Below, in pieces: positions 1-6,493 of a stretch of 10,572 nucleotides of DNA; position 1 is the stretch's first letter; each line of letters begins with the position of its first letter. The notes beneath the pieces are model-generated. The model worked only from the letters and a program-made list of their open reading frames with translations. It did not search any database and was not told the origin of the DNA. This stretch comes from Candidatus Aegiribacteria sp. (lineage in GTDB: Bacteria > Fermentibacterota > Fermentibacteria > Fermentibacterales > JCC-6), in contig DAOWFD010000279.1 in the NCBI GenBank assembly GCA_030638185.1, positions 1-10,572 of the forward strand, written 5' to 3'. The position numbers were made by a program, and so were the translations under genes.

Positions 1-3
1 ATA

Positions 4-19
4 TATACTTGTATATTAT
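4..19. repeat. Half of the IS central palindrome (copy A)
   Basis: The 16 bases tatacttgtatattat are identical to the right arm of the 32-bp perfect palindrome at 3405-3436 in copy B. The symmetry centre falls between bases 3 and 4, so only three bases of the left arm are visible. It lies just upstream of the transposase ribosome-binding site (AAAGG at 26-30). Confidence 0.8.
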
Positions 20-36
20 AACGTGAAAGGATGATC

Positions 37-1423
37 ATGAACAAGACACCGGGCAGTCTCAATACGAGGATAAAGCAGCTGCAGAACTCTTCAATTATCA
101 GGATCACGAGGGTATTCGGAAGATGGATACGATTACCGGAAGGGTTCGGACATCCACGACGCAAAAGGCTCTTTTTTTCCCTCACGGGTGTTCTGGTTGT
201 TTCTCTTTCAGGTACTCTCAACTGATGGTTCATGCAGGGAAGCGGTGAGACAGTTCCTTGCATGGATCGCAATGGAGAACTGTACTGCGTCACCGAATAC
301 CTGTGCATACACAAAGGCACGACAGAGGTTACGATTATCCGATCTTGAGGAAGTGAATGATTCCCTGACTGAACAACTGGATGATATGCGGCAACCGGGA
401 GATCTTTGGATGGGCAGAGATGTAAAAGTCTTTGATGGATCATCTCTGTCCATGCCGGATACAGAGGAACTGCAAGCTATTTATCCTCAACCTAAATCAC
501 AGAAGAAGGGATGTGGGTTTCCCACCATGAGGATAATGGTGGCTTTTTCACTTTCTACAGGAGCTCTAATAGCATTAACCCGAAGTGCATTATCAATCGG
601 TGAGAATACTCTGTTCCGGAGAATGTGGGATATACTTGACCCCGGAGATGTTGTTCTTGCGGACAGATACTTCTGCAACTACACGAATTTCTTCTATCTG
701 GAACAGCGCTATGCTAATTGTGTCATGCGGAACCATCAGAGGCGGACCGTCGGCCTTGATCTTATTGAAACAATCTCGAAATATGACCGTATTATCGCAT
801 GGCACAAGAACTCAACATGCCCGAAATGGCTTGAAATAGAAGAATGGAAAAAACTCCCGAACAGGCTCGTGGTAAGAGAGATAACTGTCAAGGTTGAGAG
901 ACAGGGCTTCAGAACAAAGAAGATCGTTCTGGCTACAACTCTGCTTGATCCGATACTTTACCCAGCTGCAGACATAGCGGAATTATATCTGCAGCGGTGG
1001 AATGCGGAACTCTATCTTCGAGACATCAAAATAGCCATGGGAATGAATCCACTCCGCTGCAAGTCTCCAGGAATGGTTCATAAGGAACTGCAGATGTATG
1101 TCATCGCGTATAATCTCATCAGAATCATCATGTTTGAGGCAGCACAGCTCAATGGAATATCCTGGAGAATTTTAAGTTTTAAGGGCACTATTGCTACTAT
1201 AAACCACTGGACACCAATTATGCTGATCAGCTCATTCGCTCAAGCAGAGCAACTCTATCTTCTCATGTTGTCTTATATTGCAAGAGATAAGCTGCCGCAA
1301 AGACCCGGCAGAAGAGAACCACGAGCTATAAAGCGAAGACAAGGAAGAGGATACAGCTTGCTTACAAAGCCAAGAACACAATTCAGTGAATTATCGCATA
1401 AATCACAATATCTAAAGGCTTAA
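37..1423 (+). CDS. IS4-family DDE transposase, two frames joined by +1 frameshift (copy A)
   Basis: This is a cut-and-paste transposase of the IS4 / DDE_Tnp_1 type. The N-terminal 47 codons lie in one frame (ATG at 37 after AAAGG; the frame stops at 223). The rest lies in the +1 frame and ends at TAA 1421-1423, inside the terminal repeat. A shift of the Phe codon at 175-177 would give a product of about 461 residues, normal for the family; the GTG at 188 alone would give 411. Catalytic residues are visible: first Asp in VFDGSS (codon 434), second Asp in LADRYF (codon 662), and Glu in RWNAEL (codon 1007) followed by the basic LRDIK, the IS4-type Y-x2-R/E/K-like region. The family signature FWLFLFQVLS...GSCRE lies just past the shift. 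The C-terminus is nine residues longer than in copy B. The product appears intact provided the shift occurs. Confidence 0.85.
169..183 (+). promoter_or_regulatory. Candidate +1 frameshift site of transposase, copy A
   Basis: The upstream frame reads CTC TTT TTT TCC CTC. The Phe-tRNA on TTT at 175-177 can slip one base forward onto TTT at 176-178 with full re-pairing, after which the downstream frame reads Pro-Ser-Arg-Val-Phe-Trp. The T7 tract also permits RNA-polymerase slippage (loss of one U). The upstream frame terminates at 223, so a shift must occur between the T-run and there to make the full transposase. Confidence 0.6.
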
Positions 1424-1449
1424 GTTAGTGCCATTCGTGACAGGCACTA
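1416..1449. repeat. IS terminal inverted repeat with hairpin (copy A, transposase side)
   Basis: The inner 17 bases AGGCTTAAGTTAGTGCC are identical to those at 3851-3867 and complementary to 2019-2035. Beyond them, TAGTGCC, 10 nt and GGCACTA form a 7-bp stem. Over the full 34 bp this end matches the repeat at 3851-3884 at 31 positions. The transposase stop codon lies inside the repeat. Confidence 0.85.
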
Positions 1450-1498
1450 TTTAAAATGTTCTCTCCCGCAGCCGGTTTTAATGTGTTATCATAATTCC

Positions 1499-2026
1499 AT
1501 GAAGAAGCATAACAGTCAATCCGCATCAATCTTTATTGCAGGCCCTCCCTGTTCGGGCAAATCTGAAGTGGGAAGCATTCTCGCATACATGCTTGAATTA
1601 CCGTTTTACGATCTGGATACTCTTATTGAATCTTTCGCTGGAATGCGGATTTCCGAGATTTTCAGAACATCCGGAGAAGACAGATTCAGAGAGCTGGAAT
1701 CCGACTGCCTGGAGCGATTACTGAAAAAGAATGAGAGAATGATTCTCGCTCTCGGAGGCGGTTGCCTTCTTCAGGAGACAAATTTCCTGTCAGTCAGGGA
1801 GAGGGGAATTATTTTCACTCTTACCGCCTCTTCCGAAACTCTTCAAAGGAGAAGAGAACAGCAGAATGGAAAGCGTCCGCTCGCTTTCGATGAAACCGCC
1901 CTCCTCAGACTTCTTTCAGTGAGAAAACAGCACTATGATTCGCTACCGAACCGGATTGATACCACGCACCTCTCTCCAGAAGAAGTCGCAACCAGAATCG
2001 CACTTTTAAATAGTGACAGGCACTAA
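1499..2026 (+). CDS. aroK: Shikimate kinase
   Basis: It phosphorylates shikimate at the 3-OH with ATP in the cytoplasmic chorismate (aromatic amino acid) pathway. Landmarks of the family are all present, numbered from ATG 1499: P-loop GPPCSGKSE (residues 15-23), the D-x-D pair D38/D40, the shikimate-binding FRELE with R64, the GGG motif at 86-88, the lid arginine in KRPL (R126), and R142...Y146 near the C-terminus. The length of 175 residues is typical. An in-frame ATG at 1481 would add MCYHNS, which matches nothing in the family; neither start has a clear Shine-Dalgarno, and TATCAT at 1487-1492 could be a -10 box of a nearly leaderless transcript. The last four codons and the stop (Ser-Asp-Arg-His-TAA, 2012-2026) lie inside the end of IS copy B, so the natural C-terminus has probably been replaced by a few residues. 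Both flanks are IS copies in inverted orientation. Confidence 0.92.
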   Translation: MKKHNSQSASIFIAGPPCSGKSEVGSILAYMLELPFYDLDTLIESFAGMRISEIFRTSGEDRFRELESDCLERLLKKNERMILALGGGCLLQETNFLSVRERGIIFTLTASSETLQRRREQQNGKRPLAFDETALLRLLSVRKQHYDSLPNRIDTTHLSPEEVATRIALLNSDRH

Positions 2027-2035
2027 CTTAAGCCT
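2011..2035. repeat. IS terminal inverted repeat, short form (copy B, transposase side)
   Basis: The inner 17 bases GGCACTAACTTAAGCCT (2019-2035) are the exact complement of the other two IS ends. Outside them this end has TAGTGACA instead of the 17-bp TAGTGCC-10 nt extension, that is, it is 9 bp shorter. It overlaps the 3' end of aroK and supplies that gene's stop codon. Confidence 0.8.
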
Positions 2036-3387
2036 CAATGAATTGTTCCCTAGGTTTTGTGAGAAAGCTGTATCCTCTTCGCTGTCTACGCTTTAAGACT
2101 CGTGGTTCTCTTCTGCCGGGTCTTTGCGGCACCTTATCTCTCGCAATGTATGACAGCATGAGAAGATACAACTGTTCTGTCCGCGATGGGGAACTGATCA
2201 GCATAATCGGTGTCCAGTGGTTTATTGTAGCAATAGTGCCCTTGAAGCTCAGGATTCTCCAGGAGATCCCATCAAGCTGTGCAGCCTCCAGCATGATGAT
2301 TCTGATGAGATTGTATGCGATGATGTACATTTGCAGTTCCTTGTGAATCATGCCGGGGGACTTGCAGCGGAGTGGATCCATTCCCATGGATATTTTGATG
2401 TCACGAAGATAAAGCTCCACATTCCACCGCTGCAGATACAGCATCGCGATGTTATCGGCTGGGTGAAGCACCGGATCAAGAAGTGTTGTGGCAAGAATGA
2501 TCTTCGTTGTCCTGAACCCCGGTTTCTCAATCGTAACAGTTATCTCTCTTACCACAAGCCTCTCAGGAAGCTTATTCCATTTTTCTTTTTCAAGCCATTT
2601 CGGACATCCTGAGTTCTTGTGCCATGCGACGATGCGATCATTCTCGCTGATCGTCTCAACAAGATCAAGACCGACAGTCCGTCTCTGATGATTTCGCATG
2701 ACACAATCAACATCACGCTGTTCCAGATAGAAGAAATTCGTGTAGTTGCAGAAGTATCTGTCCGCAAGAACAACATCTCCGGGATCAAGTATATCCCACA
2801 TTCCCCGGAACAGAGTGTTCTCGCCGATTGAAAGCGCACTGCGGGATAATGCTATGAGAGCTCCTGTAGCGAGTGAAAACGCCGCCATTATCCTCATGGT
2901 GGGGAATCCACATCCCTCTTTCTGTGTATTATGTTGAGGATATAGTACTTGCAGTTCTTCGGTATCCGGCATGGACAGGGATGATCCATCAAAGACTTTG
3001 ACATCTCTGCCCATCCATAAGTCCTCCGGTTGCCGCATATCATTCAGTTGTTCAGTCAGGGAATCATTCACTTCCTTAAGATCTGACAACCGTAGCCGCC
3101 TTCGAGCCTTCGTGTATGCACAGGTATTCGGTGATGCAGTGTGGTTCTCCGCTGCGATCCATGCAAAAAATTGTCTTACTGATTCCCTGCATGAACCATC
3201 AGGTGAGAGCACTTGAAAAAGAAACACCCAGAATACCCGTGAGGGGAAAAAAGAGCCTGTTACGAACGGGTTGCCCGAACTCTTCCGGTAATCGTATCCA
3301 TTTCCCGAATACCTCCCTGATTCCGGTAATTGAAGATTTCCGAAGCCGCATCATCCTCGTATGGAGTTTGCCGGGATCTCTGTTCAT
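2028..3387 (-). CDS. IS4-family DDE transposase, two frames joined by +1 frameshift (copy B)
   Basis: It is homologous to the transposase at 37-1423, with roughly 85% identical residues. It starts at ATG 3387 (MNRDPGK) after the same AAAGG ribosome-binding site, and reads 47 codons to the T6C4 tract at 3252-3243. It then needs the +1 frame, ending at TAA 2030-2028 inside the terminal repeat. The joined product is about 452 residues. DDE residues are conserved (VFDGSS, LADRYF, RWNVEL). The first frame reads RLFFPLTG across the junction and stops 3' of it; the second frame reads FFPSRVFWVFLFQVLSPDG. Without a shift the downstream part could only start at the GTG at 3227 and would lack the N-terminal region, which is probably the DNA-binding part. 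Confidence 0.85.
3241..3255 (-). promoter_or_regulatory. Candidate +1 frameshift site of transposase, copy B
   Basis: Read on the minus strand the upstream frame is CTC TTT TTT CCC CTC. Phe-tRNA on TTT can slip one base onto TTC, its cognate codon. Alternatively Pro-tRNA on CCC can slip onto the next CCC, because four C residues follow the T-run. Copy A has T7C3 at the same place; the total run length of ten pyrimidines is unchanged. Confidence 0.6.
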
Positions 3388-3404
3388 GATCATCCTTTCA
3401 TGCA

Positions 3405-3436
3405 ATAATATACAAGTATATATACTTGTATATTAT
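3405..3436. promoter_or_regulatory. Perfect 32-bp palindrome between the divergent IS genes
   Basis: Both arms are the 16-mer tatacttgtatattat and its complement, meeting between 3420 and 3421, with no mismatch. It sits 17 bp upstream of the transposase ATG (3387) on one side and 41 bp upstream of the accessory ATG (3478) on the other. The AT-rich TATATT/TATTAT boxes face both ways. It is therefore a good candidate for a shared bidirectional promoter-operator. The same arm is kept in copy A at 4-19. Who binds it is unknown. Confidence 0.65.
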
Positions 3437-3477
3437 AACACAGTATACTTCAACCACAACCGGGAAGGACAACCATT

Positions 3478-3837
3478 ATGGAAAGAGACATGACCACAGA
3501 AGAACTCATGGCTCGGTATAAGCTGTTGAAACAACGGCTTGCAGCTACTGATCTTATTGTGCAGGGAACCATCCTGGAGAGAACTATTACTCGAAACGAT
3601 CAGGATTCTTCAGATGGGATGAAAGCTTACGGACCATACTATCAGTGGACATTCAAGATGTCAGGCAAAACGGTAACAGTTAACCTGTCTGAATCACAAG
3701 CTATCTTCTACCAGAAGGCGATTGACAATAACAAAACCGTACTTGAGACTCTTAACGAAATGCGACAACTAGCCAACCTCATCCTCGAAGCTACAACCGA
3801 AGGCGTAAGAAAAAGAAAAGCAGCAGTATCAATATGA
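3478..3837 (+). CDS. IS accessory protein, DUF6788-like
   Basis: This is a small 119-residue soluble protein with no signal peptide or membrane segment. It starts at ATG 3478, eight bases after a strong Shine-Dalgarno (GGAAGGA, 3463-3469). Residues 1-30 and about 75-115 look helical (YKLLKQRLAATDLIV; NEMRQLANLILEATTEGVRKRK). The middle carries KAYGPYYQWTFKMSGKTVTVNL, split here as the GPYYQW and KTVTVNL strands. The GPYY core followed by a lysine-rich strand resembles the DUF6788 family of small proteins found next to transposases; this is my recollection, not a search. The C-terminus is basic (RKRK). It lies inside the terminal repeats, so it belongs to the element. Its role (regulator, target chooser or transposition helper) is not known. 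Confidence 0.7.
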   Translation: MERDMTTEELMARYKLLKQRLAATDLIVQGTILERTITRNDQDSSDGMKAYGPYYQWTFKMSGKTVTVNLSESQAIFYQKAIDNNKTVLETLNEMRQLANLILEATTEGVRKRKAAVSI

Positions 3838-3850
3838 AATACAAAACGAT

Positions 3851-3884
3851 AGGCTTAAGTTAGTGCCATTCGTGGGTGGCACTA
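3851..3884. repeat. IS terminal inverted repeat with hairpin (copy B, accessory side)
   Basis: The core AGGCTTAAGTTAGTGCC (3851-3867) is followed by attcgtgggt and GGCACTA, forming a 7-bp stem with TAGTGCC at 3861-3867. The repeat ends four bases before the stop codon of the cupin gene on the other strand, so the hairpin may also end transcripts from either side. No T-run follows it, so a classical terminator is not supported. Confidence 0.8.
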
Positions 3885-3888
3885 ATTG

Positions 3889-4260
3889 CTATTCTGTAAG
3901 TGTCGTAAGTGACGTCCGACCCCGGCTCTCTATTATCATGATTCTGGCATTTTTCGATGAATCGTTCCGGAAGTGGTATCTCTCATGAGGATGAATAATG
4001 ACAGTATCACCCTCTCCAAGCATGTGCATCGATCCATCACCGTCCATGAATATCAACTCCCCCTGGAGAAGAGTTATTATCCTCTGACTGTCGAACTCCC
4101 GTCTGGGAACCCTCCCTTCAGGACGGATTGTAAGTACTCTCACAGTGGCGTTGTTACAGCCCTGTGCGGGACCAGCCAGTATTCTAGAGGTGGTGTTTCT
4201 GTAACCAGCACCCGTCTCACGCTTTGCCCTTACTGATTTCGCCAGGAAGACATTTGCCAT
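3889..4260 (-). CDS. Small cupin-domain protein with altered metal motif
   Basis: It is a 123-residue single-domain cupin (beta-barrel). ATG 4260 is preferred: it has GGAAGG seven bases upstream and lies four bases after the stop of the patatin gene, which suggests translational coupling. An ATG at 4281 would overlap that gene and add MDREGSV. The second cupin motif is recognisable as GD...P-x4-H-x2-N (G84, D85, P91, H96, N99). The first motif, normally H-x-H plus Glu, reads VPRREFDSQR (residues 51-60), so the two usual metal-binding His are replaced by E55 and D57. It may therefore bind a different ligand or no metal. Substrate unknown. It is the last gene of the operon and ends at the edge of IS copy B. 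Confidence 0.8.
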   Translation of the reverse strand: MANVFLAKSVRAKRETGAGYRNTTSRILAGPAQGCNNATVRVLTIRPEGRVPRREFDSQRIITLLQGELIFMDGDGSMHMLGEGDTVIIHPHERYHFRNDSSKNARIMIIESRGRTSLTTLTE

Positions 4261-4264
4261 GACG

Positions 4265-6376
4265 CTACCTTCCCGGTCCATAAGTCAGAGGTGAGCCTAT
4301 TGAGACGGTCCATCTTTCATTCCATTCCGTTGACCATCCCCACCTGATGACTGCCGGTCCCATTGGCGTTCTCATTCCGGCTGAAAGTCCCGCTCCCCAT
4401 GTTGATTCCCCGTCTTCGATCTCCAATGGTGATTCCCAGTCCCATGATGCTCCAGTCTCAATTGACAGGAAGAAAGGACCGTTCAGATCCCTCTTGAAGC
4501 TGGCAGATCCAGCCAGTCTCTGCCGTGCCGGAAGGGAATTCCACGGCATGCCGGGAATGGATCTGGATGCGGTAAGTCTGCTGTCCTGCCAGTTCCATGT
4601 TGTCCCACTCAGCAGTTGCCCCCAGAATGTGAACTGCATCGTTCCCTTTCTTAGAAATGGAAAGGCTGATTCGAAGTCATAGTCAAGGCACGCGTGTTTA
4701 TGAGTTCCAATCGGCGCCCAGTACAGTCTCGTCTTCAGTCTGATACCGGACCTCGGATTCACGGGATCGGACATAGTTTCGTTGGTATGACTTATGAATA
4801 CAGATGGAAATCCCTCAGAATCACTGGAGCCATACCGGTGCAGAACTCCGGAAATCCCAAATTCGGTCAGCCCTGACCATCCGGCTGAAAAGCCCCTTGC
4901 AGCACTTGCTTCAGCCATTGTTAACACTCTTTCATAAACGGTTTTATCCCTTTCAAAGAATTTTGCTTTCATCTGCAGAGCAGTAATTGAATAACTGGTA
5001 ATCCAACTCTGGTTTCCCGAAGAAAGGTCAAGCAGACGGATCTCACTAAAGGAATATCTGTCCCCTCCTCCAATGTTGAAAATGAAATGATTCCCCGCCT
5101 TCAGGAAATCCAGATGTCTGTACGTAAACCTGGCATCTAATCCGAATTCATCACAGTATGTGATACCTATACCAACAGATGAAGGTTCTCTCTCGGTAAA
5201 CGTATAGATTACGTCAACAAATCCTGAATCAGCTGCAGGTTCCAGTCTGTAATCAACTCTGTCGAAAAGCCCGGACGCGTACAGTTTCTCAGCGGCCTCC
5301 CTGAGTTTGTCAGTAGACGCTTCATCGCCCCTGGAAAGTATGAACCAATCACGAACAACACTGTCTGATACCTTTTCAAGGCCTGTGAATTGCACATTGG
5401 CTATCATGTAGTGTGGCCTGGGATCAACCCGGAAACCAGAATGCTCCGGTCTCCTGGGTATTTCGGGATGCTCGCGCAGGTAGGCGAGCATCTGGTTGTA
5501 ACCCAGATCTATAAGACTGTCAGCCGCTTCACTTGTGAAACTGTAGCTTTTTGCCCCGTGGAGATCCGGTCTGAAATAGAAATCCGGCTCTGCCCGGTAT
5601 AGATCGTTCACCCTCTGTGATAGAGCACTGTAAGTAAGGCTTCCAACCTGAATCATTGTCGGGTTTTCAGGAATTTCAGGGCTTCCTGATGAAATATCCA
5701 CAGCAAGTACGCGATATTTCCATGTATCTTTCGCGACATCCACCGGGATGTTATCACCGACTCCTCCATCAACAAGGAGCATTTCACCCATTCTCACAGC
5801 CGGAAACACAGCGGGAACAGCCATTGAACTGAGCTGGCATATCGACAGATTTCCGGATGAATGAACGATCCGGGAGCGGCTGACCAGATCAAAGGCTACA
5901 AGTCTGAGTGGAATAGGAAGAGAATCAAAGTTCATTCCGTGATTAACCTGAACCGGACCGGTAATAGATGATAGAAGGGAAGCAACCCTCTGGGTGGAAA
6001 ACGCGCTGCGGGGCAGGACAGGTGAAAATCCTTTTAAGTGAAGTGTAAGGATATCATGTGATCGAGATAGACGCAGAGGCAGCATTGTGAGCCTGCTGTC
6101 CGGTGCAGAGGAGAACAGCCAGGTCCAGTCAGTATTTCTGACCAGCGAATCTATGAAGGACGGAGAATATCCGCTGGAGTAGAGCCCTCCAATAAGAGAT
6201 CCCATACTGGCACCGGTGACAGCTCGAACCAGGACTCCTTCCTCTTCCAGAGCCAAAAGAACACCTACATGAGCGAAACCGCGGGCGCCTCCACCTGAAA
6301 GAACAAGCGAAATTCCATCAGACGGATCAAACCGTATTACGCTAAGGAGAACAAGTATCAGTTGTTGGATATACAT
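4265..6376 (-). CDS. Patatin-like phospholipase with POTRA and BamA-like beta-barrel
   Basis: This is a 703-residue outer-membrane protein that probably exposes or releases a lipid acyl hydrolase. From the N-terminus: a short hydrophobic segment (residues 3-14, likely signal peptide); a patatin domain of about residues 22-230 with the oxyanion loop GGGARG (28-33), nucleophile S57 in GASMG, and catalytic D203 in DGG; a POTRA-like segment of about 322-392 (IANVQFTGLEKVSD...LYASGLFDRVDYRL); then a C-terminal half of alternating beta-strands of the bacterial surface antigen / BamA type. This is the order of PlpD-like type Vd autotransporters. The catalytic dyad is intact. The protein ends GSPLTYGPGR rather than on an aromatic residue, which is unusual for an outer-membrane barrel. 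AAGGG lies about 10 bases upstream of ATG 6376. It is co-transcribed with the cupin downstream and diverges from the C25 protease gene. Confidence 0.92.
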   Translation of the reverse strand: MYIQQLILVLLSVIRFDPSDGISLVLSGGGARGFAHVGVLLALEEEGVLVRAVTGASMGSLIGGLYSSGYSPSFIDSLVRNTDWTWLFSSAPDSRLTMLPLRLSRSHDILTLHLKGFSPVLPRSAFSTQRVASLLSSITGPVQVNHGMNFDSLPIPLRLVAFDLVSRSRIVHSSGNLSICQLSSMAVPAVFPAVRMGEMLLVDGGVGDNIPVDVAKDTWKYRVLAVDISSGSPEIPENPTMIQVGSLTYSALSQRVNDLYRAEPDFYFRPDLHGAKSYSFTSEAADSLIDLGYNQMLAYLREHPEIPRRPEHSGFRVDPRPHYMIANVQFTGLEKVSDSVVRDWFILSRGDEASTDKLREAAEKLYASGLFDRVDYRLEPAADSGFVDVIYTFTEREPSSVGIGITYCDEFGLDARFTYRHLDFLKAGNHFIFNIGGGDRYSFSEIRLLDLSSGNQSWITSYSITALQMKAKFFERDKTVYERVLTMAEASAARGFSAGWSGLTEFGISGVLHRYGSSDSEGFPSVFISHTNETMSDPVNPRSGIRLKTRLYWAPIGTHKHACLDYDFESAFPFLRKGTMQFTFWGQLLSGTTWNWQDSRLTASRSIPGMPWNSLPARQRLAGSASFKRDLNGPFFLSIETGASWDWESPLEIEDGESTWGAGLSAGMRTPMGPAVIRWGWSTEWNERWTVSIGSPLTYGPGR

Positions 6377-6412
6377 GAAACCATACCCTTTACACAGGGA
6401 ACTAAAAACTGT

Positions 6413-6441
6413 ATTCTAACGTTCAATCGATAAGCAAGTAA
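6413..6441 (-). promoter_or_regulatory. Candidate sigma70-like promoter of the patatin-cupin operon
   Basis: On the minus strand TTACTT (6441-6436) and TAGAAT (6418-6413) are separated by 17 bp, about 36 bp upstream of the patatin ATG. The rest of the 117-bp divergent gap (6377-6493) is AT-rich and must also hold the promoter of the plus-strand protease; TAATAT at 6444-6449 is a possible -10 for it, but its -35 is poor. If the organism is FCB-like, its consensus may differ from that of E. coli. Confidence 0.35.
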
Positions 6442-6493
6442 TTTAATATCCATACTTACAATTCTAACCAACTCCGTGCGAAAGGAGAAAGGC

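Larger units (their letters stand above)
1..1449 (+). mobile_element. IS4-type insertion sequence, copy A (left part outside window)
   Basis: This is the transposase half of the element seen complete at 2011-3884. It runs from inside the central palindrome (right arm at 4-19), through a two-frame DDE transposase, to a 34-bp terminal repeat at 1416-1449. By comparison with copy B, the missing left part should carry a divergent minus-strand gene for a DUF6788-like accessory protein and the other terminal repeat. The transposase differs from that of copy B at roughly 15% of residues, so the two copies are not a recent duplication. No target-site duplication can be tested because the left end is not in the window. 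Confidence 0.85.
2011..3884 (-). mobile_element. Complete two-gene IS4-type insertion sequence, copy B
   Basis: The element is about 1.87 kb with terminal inverted repeats at 2011-2035 and 3851-3884 (17 bp identical core). Inside are a minus-strand transposase and a plus-strand 119-residue accessory gene, transcribed divergently from a central 32-bp palindrome. It lies between the 3' ends of the convergent genes aroK and the cupin, so it disrupts neither, apart from editing the last codons of aroK. I see no direct repeat flanking the element: the left flank is cttttaaa and the right flank attgctat. That could mean an old insertion, a recombined copy or an unusual target-site mode. Confidence 0.85.

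Noticed and set aside
1540..1567. Unusual Glu after GKS in the aroK P-loop
   Set aside because: The Lys and Ser that contact ATP and magnesium are present; the next position varies in shikimate kinases, so it is not a sign of lost activity.
2217..2612. Open frames on the plus strand inside copy B (also 2038-2346 and 2971-3216)
   Set aside because: They mirror the transposase on the other strand. Matching antisense frames appear in copy A only because the coding sequence is conserved.
3116..3493. A 125-codon plus-strand open frame spanning the start of the copy B transposase and the palindrome
   Set aside because: It is antisense to the transposase and crosses the promoter region; its translation resembles no protein and copy A gives no support for it.
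3861..3884. Hairpin near the cupin stop read as an intrinsic terminator
   Set aside because: No T-run follows on either strand, and the same hairpin occurs at the end of copy A, so it is better explained as part of the IS end.
1..3884. CRISPR array or tandem repeats
   Set aside because: The repeats seen are two IS copies with their ends; there is no regular repeat-spacer pattern.
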